From assembly GCA_021204045.1 (NCBI GenBank), contig JAJQAA010000058.1, positions 1 to 64,000 of the forward strand: a stretch of DNA of 64,000 nucleotides. The letters run 5' to 3'. The position numbers were made by a program, and so were the translations under genes. Positions 1 to 10,835 of this stretch are shown piece by piece (within the stretch, counting starts at the first letter, position 1; each line of letters begins with the position of its first letter). The notes beneath the pieces are model-generated. The model was not told where the DNA came from and made no database searches. It worked only from the letters and a program-made list of their open reading frames with translations. Source of the DNA: Clostridiales bacterium (GTDB lineage Bacteria > Bacillota > Clostridia > Lachnospirales > Lachnospiraceae).

Positions 1-78
1 TCTTATAAGGCTGTCCTTTTTGTCTGTCCTGAATATGATACTTTACTGAAGAATTGTAACATGGGACAATAATGGAAA

Positions 79-3021
79 TCATTGACATATTTTTTCACCT
101 TTCTTTCTTTGCATGAAACATGCAAATGTCATTAATGTGACAAGAGAAAGGCCACTGATTATTAATCCGACCTTCAGCCCAGGTGTGCTATACGTTAAAA
201 TAATCTCATGATCTCCAGCTTCCAAATATAATGCCATATACATCGTATTTGCCTGTAAAATTTCTACTTCCTCTCCATCCACATAAGCTGTCCATCCATC
301 TGTATAAGGAATTGTCAATAATAGATACTTTGAACTATCTAGGCTTATTGAGCCAGAAACAGTATTAGTTGCAAAAGCTGCATTATCATCATGGAAGTCA
401 ACATCCTGCATAGTGTCCTCCGCCAACGTAGCTACCTGTTCTGGATAATTCTCCATTGGCTGGCACTGTACTTCAAGCGTATCAAAACTGTACTCCCCAA
501 TTGCGGGAAATTTAATGGTGATAGAAACTTTGGAGTTTTCATCATAACCGAGATTGATTAAAAAGTCTTCCCGATTACTGTACCATGTATATTCCGGCGT
601 GTAGTAAGTTAAAGTTTTTGATGTACTTGTCCCTTCCGTATTGTTAGATGAAACTGTAATGCTCAACGATGTCGAGTCTTCATAATATTTTTGAGAATAA
701 TAAACTTCATTCTGCTCATATATGGACAGTAAATCCCATTGAAGATCAGTATACCTGTCAACGGGCTCTATCCCTGTATAAGAAAGCCCCGTAATATAAA
801 GATATGTCTCCGCGTTTTCGATTCCATCAAATGTCAAAGTAATTGTAGAATTCGTTGTTGTAACTGTGATAAGATTGTCTTCAACCGTCACACCGCTTCC
901 GGCTGATATTTCATAATCCAGCGATTTCCCCGTAAATACAACATCAGCCGCTTCTCCCAACGGAGTGTCTGAATCTACTACACATCCCTGTAACATTGCC
1001 TCCTGTTTTTCAATCGGCGTCATTTCAGCATAATCTTCCGCTAAGATATAATTTTCATATGTATATCCAAACGGAAGATAATAATCGTTTTCCCAAACTT
1101 TGTATGTTGTAATTTTTGACGACACCGACTGCTTTTCGGCTTCTGTCAGGTCTGCTTCTAAGTAATCTCCAGATACATTTTTTTCAAGATACTGATCAAT
1201 ATTCGAATAGTTACTTATTGAGCCTATTAAAGAAAATCCATAGGGTGTATTACTACCCTGAACATAATATTTTACATTTGCAAGAGTTGATAGAATCGTT
1301 CGGGAATCAAGAGTTTTATAATTAAAAGAGTTTATGGAATCAGATAATCCCAGTTCATTCCTGTAGTCTGTTATATTACCGTTCTCCAGACTCCAATAAT
1401 ACTGTGTGCTGTGAAGTCCACTGTATAATGTTCCATTAGTTGTAACTGATGATCCAGAATATCGGAAGAACTCATCCGTATCGTCAACCTTGTTGATAGC
1501 CACTGCTTCTGTATATTTTAATGAGTTCAGTAAACCATCATAAGCCAGAAATTCTTTTACATATCCGGAGTTTCTTTGAGAAAACCGGAAAACTGCATTT
1601 CCTGTTATATTGAACAGTATGCATATAATTAACAACGTTTGAGCACATCTGATACCGTAAACGCTTCCAGACAGGCATAGAACACCAAAAATCAGGAACA
1701 CCATTGCCATTGCAAACATTACGTCAATGGTGCGAGACTTTACAAGCACAAAACACAGCACTAAATAAATGCTAAGGCAGATAAGCATAATTCGCTTCTC
1801 TCTTACAGAAAGTAAAAATAGATTCCGCCATTTCAGTACAACGATATATGCAAGTAGGAAACTGTATCCCCATATCCATCGATTTGAAACATAAGAAAAG
1901 CCATTCATAAGGCTCCCTATCGTCGGGAGCAGTGTCATACAAGTCAGTACAAGGAAAGCGATTTTTATGTCCTTATGCTTTTTCTGCATAAACAGCAAAA
2001 TCACTGCTATTAAAACAACAGCGCCATATCCCATAACTGTCCAGTCATGTCCACCCGTGCTGACTGACAGAAAGCCTCCGAAATTACTTTCATAATCAGA
2101 GACGCTGTACAAAAGATCATAAATGTATCCGCTCTCAGAACGGTTTGAATTTAGAAACCCCAGAACAGCAGGCAGCAAAATCACTGCACTCATACATGTT
2201 CCAAGGATGGCATATCCCGCAAATTTAATCAACACAAAAATAGCGGCCTTAAATTCTGTTTTGGAATAGATAACAAACACTCTCCAAATAACATAGAGAA
2301 CCGTTAGAATCGTGATCATATAGAAAAAATAAAAATTGCTGATTGCCGAGACAAAGACTGATAAAATAAAAACATATGGTTTCTTTTTGTCCAGAATTCT
2401 TTCGACTCCCAGCAGAACCAGTGGAAGGTAGATCATGGGATTCAGGAAATAAGGATGTTGTATTCCCGCATATATTGCAAAACCACAAAACATATACACA
2501 AGTGTACCGGCTAATACGGCAATGTTTCCAAATCCTTCCTCTGTTTCTTTAATGTTTTTCTCCCGCATGTAAAAGCTGAATGAACTAAACGTTATACCTG
2601 CCAGATATAAGCGAAAAACAATCATTCCACTGTAAAAATAGGCCATATATTTTGTCGGAACAAATACGGATAAGAGACAAAGAGGATCGCCAATTACATA
2701 ATAGTGAAGGGAAGTAATGATATCCGACCCGTATCCAATACTGAAACTATAGGTCGGAATTTCTAATCTGTGTTCAAACAATAATGTCCTTACAATGCTT
2801 CGGAGCCATTTCGCGTAATAGACCAATGCTCTATAATGCTGATCCCATCCGTCACTTTGCCTTATAAATGACTTTCCATTAACAAAATAACATCCATATA
2901 CCAACAAAATAGCTATAATGAAAATTATGCTGTACAGGAAATAATATTGCCGCTTTGAAGTGCATTTGTAATTGGCAATGCCCCTTTGAAGTCTTGTAAC
3001 GATTGATCTAAATATTTTCAT
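79..3021 (-). CDS. YfhO-family multi-spanning membrane protein
   Basis: A 980-residue polytopic membrane protein. The N-terminal half has about a dozen hydrophobic segments (first at residues ~28-48). A long polar, presumably extracytoplasmic region follows (~490-940), and a final membrane segment lies near residues 945-970. The end of the polar region, with a GWTAYVDGEEVE stretch, a G-D-H-E-I motif and a closing transmembrane helix, is the hallmark of the YfhO family. In that family GT-C-like proteins take part in glycosylation of lipoteichoic acid or other surface polymers. Length fits the family. The chosen ATG has only a weak ribosome site. It diverges from the AP2/adhesin operon, so no shared transcript is expected. 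Substrate is unknown. Confidence 0.85.
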   Translation of the reverse strand: MKIFRSIVTRLQRGIANYKCTSKRQYYFLYSIIFIIAILLVYGCYFVNGKSFIRQSDGWDQHYRALVYYAKWLRSIVRTLLFEHRLEIPTYSFSIGYGSDIITSLHYYVIGDPLCLLSVFVPTKYMAYFYSGMIVFRLYLAGITFSSFSFYMREKNIKETEEGFGNIAVLAGTLVYMFCGFAIYAGIQHPYFLNPMIYLPLVLLGVERILDKKKPYVFILSVFVSAISNFYFFYMITILTVLYVIWRVFVIYSKTEFKAAIFVLIKFAGYAILGTCMSAVILLPAVLGFLNSNRSESGYIYDLLYSVSDYESNFGGFLSVSTGGHDWTVMGYGAVVLIAVILLFMQKKHKDIKIAFLVLTCMTLLPTIGSLMNGFSYVSNRWIWGYSFLLAYIVVLKWRNLFLLSVREKRIMLICLSIYLVLCFVLVKSRTIDVMFAMAMVFLIFGVLCLSGSVYGIRCAQTLLIICILFNITGNAVFRFSQRNSGYVKEFLAYDGLLNSLKYTEAVAINKVDDTDEFFRYSGSSVTTNGTLYSGLHSTQYYWSLENGNITDYRNELGLSDSINSFNYKTLDSRTILSTLANVKYYVQGSNTPYGFSLIGSISNYSNIDQYLEKNVSGDYLEADLTEAEKQSVSSKITTYKVWENDYYLPFGYTYENYILAEDYAEMTPIEKQEAMLQGCVVDSDTPLGEAADVVFTGKSLDYEISAGSGVTVEDNLITVTTTNSTITLTFDGIENAETYLYITGLSYTGIEPVDRYTDLQWDLLSIYEQNEVYYSQKYYEDSTSLSITVSSNNTEGTSTSKTLTYYTPEYTWYSNREDFLINLGYDENSKVSITIKFPAIGEYSFDTLEVQCQPMENYPEQVATLAEDTMQDVDFHDDNAAFATNTVSGSISLDSSKYLLLTIPYTDGWTAYVDGEEVEILQANTMYMALYLEAGDHEIILTYSTPGLKVGLIISGLSLVTLMTFACFMQRKKGEKICQ

Positions 3022-3184
3022 TAAAGTTTACCGCCAATAAAAACAATATTGTGTACCTTTCTGTAAGTACCTGCTTTTTTCGTACCGTCATCAATAATAC
3101 CACATCAGATGGCTCTTTTCCACTGTAAATTCAACAAATTTTGCCAATGGACGCACATCGTTTTAAGGCCGAAAAAAGGCTGTC

Positions 3185-3205
3185 CAAAAGGTACACCTTT
3201 TGACA
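3185..3205. repeat. Short palindrome in divergent intergenic region
   Basis: Between the divergent yfhO and AP2 genes (3022-3480, no gene) there is a CAAAAGGT / ACCTTTTG palindrome with a 2-base centre. It runs into a TTTTGACAATT stretch and an AT-rich TTTTCATTATA box. The same ordered blocks recur at about 17343-17375, just after the small resolvase gene. It may be a remnant of a mobile-element end or a regulatory site. Confidence 0.4.
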
Positions 3206-3363
3206 ATTGCTATATAGTTTTCATTATACACTGCAATCTATCCGGTTTCAATGCCAAATTCATTGAAATTTAATATTTTCGTTCGCTTTTTCTCGATATT
3301 TTTACGCCAGAATTCGATTACTGGAATATAAATCACGAAATATCTTGTATTTAATTGGTTTAT

Positions 3364-3401
3364 GAGCGTGTCTCAAAACGTGTACGTTTTGAGACATGCT
3401 C
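3364..3401. repeat. Long near-perfect palindrome upstream of the AP2/adhesin operon
   Basis: GAGCGTGTCTCAAAACGT and its complement flank a 2-base centre (GT). The arms are 18 bases with one mismatch, and the inner 13 bases are perfect. It lies 80 bases upstream of the AP2 start, between two divergent genes, where no transcript needs terminating. The 2-base centre resembles serine-recombinase crossover sites. A dimeric regulator operator or a hairpin in a leader transcript is equally possible. A short T run follows on the plus strand. Confidence 0.55.
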
Positions 3402-3480
3402 ATATTTTTGTCAATTATCAATGAAAAGTTGTACATAATGTAAAATTTCTATATTTATATATCTGGGATGGAGAGAGAGC

Positions 3481-4152
3481 ATGGAGTTAAGCGGTTTATT
3501 GCCGGGACAGAAAATCGGGAAACTGACGTTGATTGAGGAGCTTCCGAAGAAAAACGGCAGGCGTTACTGGCAATGCGTCTGTGATTGTGGGAATGAATGC
3601 GTTGTCCAGGCAAATCATCTGAAATCCGGGCATACAAAGAGCTGTGGCTGTTATCGGCGCGAGATTTCACGGAAAAAGAAGCTGGATCTGACCGGCCAGC
3701 GTTTCGGACGCCTGCTTGTGCTTGGTTGTTTATCGGAGAAAAAGGAGAAGGGAACACTGTGGGAGTGCCGCTGCGACTGTGGAAATATATGTATTTGCCA
3801 GACGGACGGTTTAAGGCGCGGGGCGACCAGAAGCTGCGGTTGTTTTCGTGAGGAGAAACGCAGGGAAAACATGAAAACCGCGATCCATTTTGTGGACGGT
3901 ACCTGCGTGGAGCGCATTGCTTCCGGGAAACTGTCCTCAGCCAATACCAGCGGACACCGGGGCGTCTACCGGCGGAAAAACGGCGGCTGGCGCGCGACGA
4001 TCGGTTTTAAAGGGAAGGTTTATAACCTGGGGAGTTTTCAGCGGATTGAGGATGCTGTGAGCGCCCGGAAGGAAGCGGAGAAAAAGCTGTATATGCCGTT
4101 TCTGGAAGAATACAAGAAAAATGAAAAGAATTCTTCGCGTACGACGGAATGA
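3481..4152 (+). CDS. AP2-domain DNA-binding protein with two Cys-rich repeats
   Basis: 223 residues. Two tandem copies of a unit (residues ~9-58 and ~70-122) each read G-x-x-x-G-x-L, then W-x-C-x-CDCG, then S-C-G-C, and look like small zinc-binding modules. The C-terminus (~153-207) holds an AP2-like fold: S-G-x-x-G-V, a W-R-A-x-I strand, G-x-F and an alanine-rich helix with A-x-x-A-R. Bacterial AP2 domains are DNA-binding and are often found with HNH or integrase domains. None is present here, so a regulator is the better guess. The start has a GGATGGAGAGAG site. The stop is 44 bases before the adhesin start, suggesting co-transcription. Function is inferred, not known. Confidence 0.75.
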   Translation: MELSGLLPGQKIGKLTLIEELPKKNGRRYWQCVCDCGNECVVQANHLKSGHTKSCGCYRREISRKKKLDLTGQRFGRLLVLGCLSEKKEKGTLWECRCDCGNICICQTDGLRRGATRSCGCFREEKRRENMKTAIHFVDGTCVERIASGKLSSANTSGHRGVYRRKNGGWRATIGFKGKVYNLGSFQRIEDAVSARKEAEKKLYMPFLEEYKKNEKNSSRTTE

Positions 4153-4196
4153 AACGGAAATTCTCTGGGTATAGGGCTATAAGGAGGAGAGGGAAG

Positions 4197-7100
4197 ATGA
4201 ATCTGAGAGCATGGATGGCAGCTGGGAAGAGAGCCTTGTCCGGTTCCCTTGCGTTTGTGATGACAACCGTCCTCGTGTTAGGCAACACACAGATTACATT
4301 GGCGGATGATGTGTTAGAGCGCTTTTTTGCGGAGGCGAGTGAACTTACAGATGACGGTACATATTCCGTCGCGACAGTCAGCAACGCTTCGCTGCGCAAT
4401 GAGGAGAAGCAGGGCCTGGTTATCAGCGTATTTTCAGAGGAGAGTGATTTTCGTGCCGGCGGAGAGGTGACGCTGGACGTACATATAAAAAATGACAGCG
4501 GAGTGTTCATCACGGACGGCTCTCTCTGGGCACGCGCGAGAGGCACGGAGGACGACAGTGCGTACTTTGAGCAGCTTGAGGAGAGCACCGTCTATGCGGG
4601 CGGCGAGTACTGGGAAGAGGACGAGTACGACGATGAGATGCCCCTGATTGACGATATGGCCGACATCGAACTCGAACTGGACATCGATCCGGTTGCGGAA
4701 GCGGAGTCCTGGAAGTCGGCTAAGTGGGACAAGGATACGGAGTCTGCCCGGGAAGATGCGGAAGAAAACGAAGCGGATAACGAAGGTCAGGAAGATGAGA
4801 GACTGGAAAAAATCACGGATATCGATCTGGCGCCGGGCGAGGTCTATTCGGTACGTTATCATTTCGTGATTTCTGAGAATATTGAGAAGCAAAAGAACCA
4901 GACCGTCAAATTTTATTTCGACGGGAAGGACGAGAATAACAACCGGATCCGTGAGAACGAGGATTATCTTTACACGGTCAACTACTTAAACCTGGAGAGC
5001 GTGCGTTTTGAGGAGGGCAACCGCGTTTATACCGGCGAAGAAGTAACAATGGGAATTCATTCCTTCATGTACGATTTTGACGCGCTGCTGTGGGACAGCT
5101 TTGTGGATACGCCTTCGTCGCCGTCCGACGCGACGGAAACAGCGACGCCATCGAACGCGGCGCCAGTGAAGGCAACGCCGTCGAACGCAGAAGAAGACGC
5201 GGCGCCGGCGAAGACAACGCAGTCAAACGCGACAGAAAGAGACGCGGCACCGGCGAGGGCAACGTCATCGAACGCGACAGCATCCAGGGAAAGCACATTA
5301 AAGAAGACGGTATCTCAGGCGACCCCGGCAAATGCGGCTTACCCATACGATTATGACGACGACGGCGTGACTTATGTCGTGGATCTGCAGGACACCAATT
5401 ATAAGGTCGAGATGTTCAACGCCAGACTGAACGATTTTGAGGTGCGCAAGGCGCTGGTCAATGACGCGGATGAAAACATGCTTGTCTGCACATTCCGTGT
5501 CTCGAAGAACGTGGAACCGGGAATTTATTTTGGAAAAATCACGCAGGAGAGCAAATACAGGCACAGGACGTACCGTTCGACGCAGGGCTTCGCGCTGATT
5601 GTGGAGGGCGAGGGCGAGATCACCATGCAGGGAAGCCTGGGCAATACGGTTGTGACCGTCAGCGGACCGGCGAGCGCGTTTCCGGAGGCGGACGAGCTGG
5701 AGGTGCGGGTGAGCGAGCTGGACGAAGAGACTCGCAGGCGGGTAGCAGACGCCATGCAAAAGAAGGCGGAAGAAGTCGGCGAGAAGCTTCAAAACTATAT
5801 CCTGGTTGACGTCAGCCTGTACGCGGACGGTGAGAAAATCCAGCCGGAAGACCGTGTGGAAATGACAATTGAATACAATCAGGATGAGTTATCCGCTCAG
5901 GAAGATTTCCCGACGGAGAGCGCGGAGAGCGTGACGGAACAGGACACGGCATCGGAAACGGCGACAACAAAAACGATGACAACAAAGACGAGGGTCTTTC
6001 ATTTCGACGAAGAGAAGCAGGAAGCGGAGATTCTGGAGAGCAGCTTGGAGGAAGCGGGAAAGGTCACGGTCAGCACGACGGGATTCTGTCCTGTGGCGGT
6101 TGGGCTGACGGGCATTCAGAGCACGGTGGAGGATGTTGTCTATATATGTGATTTTAAAATTGATGACAGCACAACAGGAACAGCGCCTTTTGATGATGAT
6201 GATGATGCCGGAAATGATTCAGGCGGAAATAACACGATCGTAAGAACGTTTGATACATTATCCTATACGCTGTACCTGGAAATGAAAGCCTATGATGTAA
6301 CAACCAGCTATACTACGGCGAGAATCAGCTTCGCATTTGTATTGCCGTGCACCAGCGATGAGGCGGAATTTGATACCGGGTCAATGGCGTGGATAGACAC
6401 GACGTCGGGTTATACCTCCAAGCTAGTTGAGGCAAACGGTCAGCAGATCCTTTACTGTAGCTATCTTATGGCGTCTGCGGATAATACTGCTGTCGTGTCC
6501 GGGACCAGGACGGCGAACGTCAGCATTTCCGTCAAGGGAATGAAAAATGGTGATACCATTCAGCCGAAATTTTATGCCTGGATGGACGGGAATCAGGTTT
6601 ATGGGCAAAATACGAGAGATGATGACAATGTTTATGACAATATTGTGCTAGACGATCAGACAGCCTGCAGTGAGCATGCAGGTGAAACAAATGGTGGCAA
6701 AGAGATGTGGTATGCGGCCGGGGACGTGGTCACGGTATCCGCAAAATTAAAGATGAACATCTATCTGTCCCCTATTACCAGCTCTACTTTGGAAACATAT
6801 AATTTCAGCAGTGGAGATCCAACAACAGCCAGCAATTACGGGCTGGGAGATGTGTATGGCGCTGCGTTCCAGATCGGTGTTTCGGTTCAGCTTTATAATG
6901 ACAGTGCACTGAAAGGACTAAAAGGTCTGGAATACCCGAAAGGTGCCATCACGTTCAACCTTGATATTGAGAGCTCGCTTGGCGGTTATCCTTTGGTGGG
7001 GAATGATTATGATTTCACGCCGCTGTTGTACAGTTGTAACAGGAACGAGAATAGTACGAATGCTGGTGCTGATGGGCGAAGTGTGAGTCCGATTTATTCT

Positions 7101-10100
7101 ATTCCATATGCAACACGAAGATCAAATGATGCGAATGCCGTTTATTACAGCTGCTACGACGGGGGTGACTGGAGCGCAGCGCAGGATGGAACCAAGATCA
7201 GCGTGACAGTTACCAATTACGCTTTTGATGAAACCTTTCCCATTACGACCGCCAGTAAATCTTCTGGTGGGATATCGCAGACGATTGCTTCCAATATAGG
7301 GACCATTTCCACCGGAAAATTTCAGTTTGTTATTCCCTTTTATAATGTGAGAAAAGGTGGTAAGAATGGAAATTCGGCTGATTATATTCTGACAAAGATT
7401 GTCAATTATGATGGTATTAGCGTGACGATAAGGGACAATTCGCTGGCTGCAACGTCCATTAACGGAACTGAACTGGGGACGGTAACCGATACTTCGAATC
7501 AGATGGTAACAACGGATGATGCTCAGACAAATACCATGGAGGTTGATCCGCCCGGTAATTATTATAATGCCATTTACTATGTACAAAGGTGGGGATGGAA
7601 TAATGGTAATGAATTAACATCGGGTTGTTGGTATAACGGACATGACTGGGCGTATCCGGGACAAAAGATGGGAATTCTTGCGGGGCTCGGGAGCGTCGAC
7701 TATGCAGGAAATTCCAATAACTATATTGTCGGCTATGACGATTTTATCAAAATCGATGCGGACGCGATCGAACTGACTGACGAATATACAGGAGAAACCG
7801 ATGCGGACAAGCTGGGAATGCTATTTTATTCAAGCGGAGGTTATAGTGGAAAAAATACGGACCCGGAAGAGGGGGCCGATGGGCAGGCGGATTATTATCT
7901 CACCCGTTATGATGCTACAACCATCCAGGATGTGAGCCATGTTTCACTGCTGTACGCGGTGCTTGATGACGGTGAAAACTGGGACAGTGAGGATGACATG
8001 CGGTCGGCCACGCAGGAGGATAGTAATATCAGATTTTATGATTCGCTGACGGAGGCAAACGATAAGGGAAAAATCGTGGGCATTCTTGTTCAGTTGAGAG
8101 GGGATATTTCGGTTACACCAAAAATCAGCATCAATGCGAAAATAAAAGATGACGCCGAAACGGATGAGACGTATATGATAACGGATACCCTGCGGCTCTG
8201 GACGCGCAGGAGCCTGACGACTCTTAACACGGCACGGCAAACGGGGACAGCGGAGATCACAGCGATTCCTGTACGCACCACTGCACAGGGGAGCGGTTAT
8301 GATCCGGATGTGTATTGTACAAGTGATGTACTTACAGCAAATTTTAAGCCGAGTTATATAAAACTGACTTACAACAACGATGGTTCCACCAGCGGGGATA
8401 GTCCGACGGGTGGCCAATATGGGGATACGGTACTGGTTGTGGGATATACGACAGGGATCGATATAAACGTTTTAAATACGAAAGGTGCGACTGCATATTC
8501 TCTGGACGACGGACAGAGTATCGTGGATTATTCCATTGAGCCTGTCGTCATACTTTCGGATGATAACACCGGCGCGTCAGGTGGTGCGGCGGGGACAACG
8601 ACGGTGACCGTTGAAGTGACGCTTCCCGCCGGTCTGACCTATATCAATGACTCCTCCTACTGGGGAGGCGATTATACAGAACCAAGCGTATGCGGTCAAC
8701 AGGGAACGGTTAATAATGGTACGTCTCTTGAGGAAGGAGGTTCCGTAACGTATACATATACTTATTGGAACGCTTCTTTGCAAGAGGTGGAAGTGACCAT
8801 TACGATCGCAATGACCGTTACGGTGAACAGCGATGGGACAACGACGCTGACCTGGGTATTCTCCGATGTGCCCCTGATAGACAGCGGTGAGGCCGGAGGG
8901 CTGGGATCGCTGGCGGAGCTGCTGTACTTCTCCGCGTTTATTGAGTCCGGATCGGGAACGGGAACGCAATGGTCCTTGTCCGCCGAGGCGGAAATCAGCG
9001 GCTCCGGGGATAAAAGAGGACGGACAGCTTCGAACGGAAATCTGGCGGAAACCGGGATTACCGTGACGCAGTTAAATGCCAGCGGGATCAGTGAAACGGT
9101 GGATCCGGTCTATAATGAGGTGGATTCGGAGCTGACCTGGATTATCACACACTCGAACAATGGCACCACGGACGAGTCGACATTGTTGTTAAGTATTCTT
9201 CCGACAAGCGGATACAGTGGAACCTATACGCTTTCCGGCTGGTCCATCGACGCGTCGCAATTGTCATCCGGTACATCGTTGACGCTTTATTATACGTTCG
9301 ATGACATGGCGGGGAAAAATGCCGCGAGCTACGAAGCGAGTGATATTACTGCTTCGGGCAGCGGCTGGAGAAAAATGGAAGAGATCGTCTCAGGGAGTGG
9401 CGAAATCGCGCTCACGGCTGCTCAGATTTCCGATATGGAAAATCTGACGGCGTGGGTGCTGATCGGAACGCTGGGCACGTCCGGCACGATTGTAGTGACC
9501 GAATCGATCCAGACATCCGGAAACGAGGGCGGTGATTCGTACCAGAACGTGGCGTCTTATCGCACTTCGAGCGGGAACTCTCTTGCCTCTTACGCCACGG
9601 CCTATATCCGCGCCCGGTCGTTGAGCGGGCTGGTGTGGCTGGACGCAGATGGGGACGGATATCAGGATGATGATGAAGGGAGTCTCGGCGGGATTTATGC
9701 GGCGCTGCTGAAATTGAAAGATGGAGGAGACGCGGATACAGAAAGTGATTATGAAGCGGTATGCTATAAAGACTCAGCAGACGCGATTGTCATAACTACC
9801 GGACAGCAGGTGGATATCCTTCGGGCCACGTCAGAAAACGATCCGACGTACATCGAGGATTATACAGATGGAGACGGAAGATCTCTTTACCTGTTTAAAA
9901 ACCTGATGGCCGGAACCTATGCGGTGAAGTTTTATTCATCGGAAGACAGTGGCGATTTTCAGTTTATCGATGAAGAAACCGGACAGATTTACTGGGCTTC
10001 CCAGCAGAATCAGGGAACGGACGATACCATAGATTCCGACGCGGCGCCCAGTCCGGCCTATGATGTGGAATTAAATTATACGTGGATCAACGCGATCGAG

Positions 10101-10835
10101 ATGCCGGAGATTACAGCGCTGAGTTCCTCCGATTATCTGTCCGCGAATCATGACAGCGGCGTGTACAAACCGGAAAAACGACTGCGAGTGATCAAATACG
10201 TCCTGGAAAATGGACAGAATAAGGAACCGATCCTATCCAGTTATAAATTCCTGATTCACGTGACCGGCGAGGGAAATACGTTCGAGACAACGCTGGCTCT
10301 GGGGACGACGGAGGATATGGAGCGGTACATTGACCTGGATGGCGTGAAAGGAGAGACAACTCTCAAGCTGGAAGAAATTGTGCCGATGGAGTATGCACAG
10401 GGAGATATGATTCGGATCAACACGCCGGATACGGAAGCGGACAGGGAGGCTCTGACGGCTGCACTTACCAGCGCTGCCGGGGCACAGACGGCAGACAGTG
10501 TGCTGACAGCCAAAGGATATTCTCCGGCGGCTGTATCGGATGGAAAGGTAACGCTCTTCCTGGGCGATGATGTGACCGTGATCCTCACGAACGTACCGAC
10601 ACATGTTCCTTACTTCCATCACACAGCCTCGATCACCAATCATAATACTTCCGGAACGACCAGCGGATTTTATTATGACGGAGAAGATTGTTATGACGAG
10701 GATACGGACAGTGAGAGCACGGGTGCGACCCCGGTTGGCAGCACGAACGTAACGTTTGTGGCGCTGTCGGACAACTCGGCAATCCGAAGACGGACTGACG
10801 ATCAGGAAGGAGGAGATGGGTATGAAGAAATCTAA
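4197..10835 (+). CDS. Giant secreted adhesin-like surface protein
   Basis: 2,212 residues from the ATG at 4197, chosen because AAGGAGGAGA lies 8 bases upstream and the signal peptide then starts correctly. An upstream in-frame ATG at 4149 lacks these. The signal peptide covers residues ~1-38, ending near TLADD. A low-complexity Ser/Thr/Pro/Ala stretch built on an A-T-P-S-N-A unit sits at ~303-381. A large beta-rich middle is poor in Cys, and an SdrD-B-like module (G-L-V-W-L-D-A-D-G-D-G-Y, ~1807-1940) follows, then another Ig-like/prealbumin-like region. No LPxTG motif, hydrophobic anchor or positive tail is present at the C-terminus, so attachment is not by sortase in the usual way. It overlaps the next gene by 14 bases, so the two are probably translated together. 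Confidence 0.8.
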   Translation: MNLRAWMAAGKRALSGSLAFVMTTVLVLGNTQITLADDVLERFFAEASELTDDGTYSVATVSNASLRNEEKQGLVISVFSEESDFRAGGEVTLDVHIKNDSGVFITDGSLWARARGTEDDSAYFEQLEESTVYAGGEYWEEDEYDDEMPLIDDMADIELELDIDPVAEAESWKSAKWDKDTESAREDAEENEADNEGQEDERLEKITDIDLAPGEVYSVRYHFVISENIEKQKNQTVKFYFDGKDENNNRIRENEDYLYTVNYLNLESVRFEEGNRVYTGEEVTMGIHSFMYDFDALLWDSFVDTPSSPSDATETATPSNAAPVKATPSNAEEDAAPAKTTQSNATERDAAPARATSSNATASRESTLKKTVSQATPANAAYPYDYDDDGVTYVVDLQDTNYKVEMFNARLNDFEVRKALVNDADENMLVCTFRVSKNVEPGIYFGKITQESKYRHRTYRSTQGFALIVEGEGEITMQGSLGNTVVTVSGPASAFPEADELEVRVSELDEETRRRVADAMQKKAEEVGEKLQNYILVDVSLYADGEKIQPEDRVEMTIEYNQDELSAQEDFPTESAESVTEQDTASETATTKTMTTKTRVFHFDEEKQEAEILESSLEEAGKVTVSTTGFCPVAVGLTGIQSTVEDVVYICDFKIDDSTTGTAPFDDDDDAGNDSGGNNTIVRTFDTLSYTLYLEMKAYDVTTSYTTARISFAFVLPCTSDEAEFDTGSMAWIDTTSGYTSKLVEANGQQILYCSYLMASADNTAVVSGTRTANVSISVKGMKNGDTIQPKFYAWMDGNQVYGQNTRDDDNVYDNIVLDDQTACSEHAGETNGGKEMWYAAGDVVTVSAKLKMNIYLSPITSSTLETYNFSSGDPTTASNYGLGDVYGAAFQIGVSVQLYNDSALKGLKGLEYPKGAITFNLDIESSLGGYPLVGNDYDFTPLLYSCNRNENSTNAGADGRSVSPIYSIPYATRRSNDANAVYYSCYDGGDWSAAQDGTKISVTVTNYAFDETFPITTASKSSGGISQTIASNIGTISTGKFQFVIPFYNVRKGGKNGNSADYILTKIVNYDGISVTIRDNSLAATSINGTELGTVTDTSNQMVTTDDAQTNTMEVDPPGNYYNAIYYVQRWGWNNGNELTSGCWYNGHDWAYPGQKMGILAGLGSVDYAGNSNNYIVGYDDFIKIDADAIELTDEYTGETDADKLGMLFYSSGGYSGKNTDPEEGADGQADYYLTRYDATTIQDVSHVSLLYAVLDDGENWDSEDDMRSATQEDSNIRFYDSLTEANDKGKIVGILVQLRGDISVTPKISINAKIKDDAETDETYMITDTLRLWTRRSLTTLNTARQTGTAEITAIPVRTTAQGSGYDPDVYCTSDVLTANFKPSYIKLTYNNDGSTSGDSPTGGQYGDTVLVVGYTTGIDINVLNTKGATAYSLDDGQSIVDYSIEPVVILSDDNTGASGGAAGTTTVTVEVTLPAGLTYINDSSYWGGDYTEPSVCGQQGTVNNGTSLEEGGSVTYTYTYWNASLQEVEVTITIAMTVTVNSDGTTTLTWVFSDVPLIDSGEAGGLGSLAELLYFSAFIESGSGTGTQWSLSAEAEISGSGDKRGRTASNGNLAETGITVTQLNASGISETVDPVYNEVDSELTWIITHSNNGTTDESTLLLSILPTSGYSGTYTLSGWSIDASQLSSGTSLTLYYTFDDMAGKNAASYEASDITASGSGWRKMEEIVSGSGEIALTAAQISDMENLTAWVLIGTLGTSGTIVVTESIQTSGNEGGDSYQNVASYRTSSGNSLASYATAYIRARSLSGLVWLDADGDGYQDDDEGSLGGIYAALLKLKDGGDADTESDYEAVCYKDSADAIVITTGQQVDILRATSENDPTYIEDYTDGDGRSLYLFKNLMAGTYAVKFYSSEDSGDFQFIDEETGQIYWASQQNQGTDDTIDSDAAPSPAYDVELNYTWINAIEMPEITALSSSDYLSANHDSGVYKPEKRLRVIKYVLENGQNKEPILSSYKFLIHVTGEGNTFETTLALGTTEDMERYIDLDGVKGETTLKLEEIVPMEYAQGDMIRINTPDTEADREALTAALTSAAGAQTADSVLTAKGYSPAAVSDGKVTLFLGDDVTVILTNVPTHVPYFHHTASITNHNTSGTTSGFYYDGEDCYDEDTDSESTGATPVGSTNVTFVALSDNSAIRRRTDDQEGGDGYEEI

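Noticed and set aside
1-78. Feature downstream of yfhO at the left edge
   Set aside because: No open frame, hairpin or repeat could be supported in these bases.
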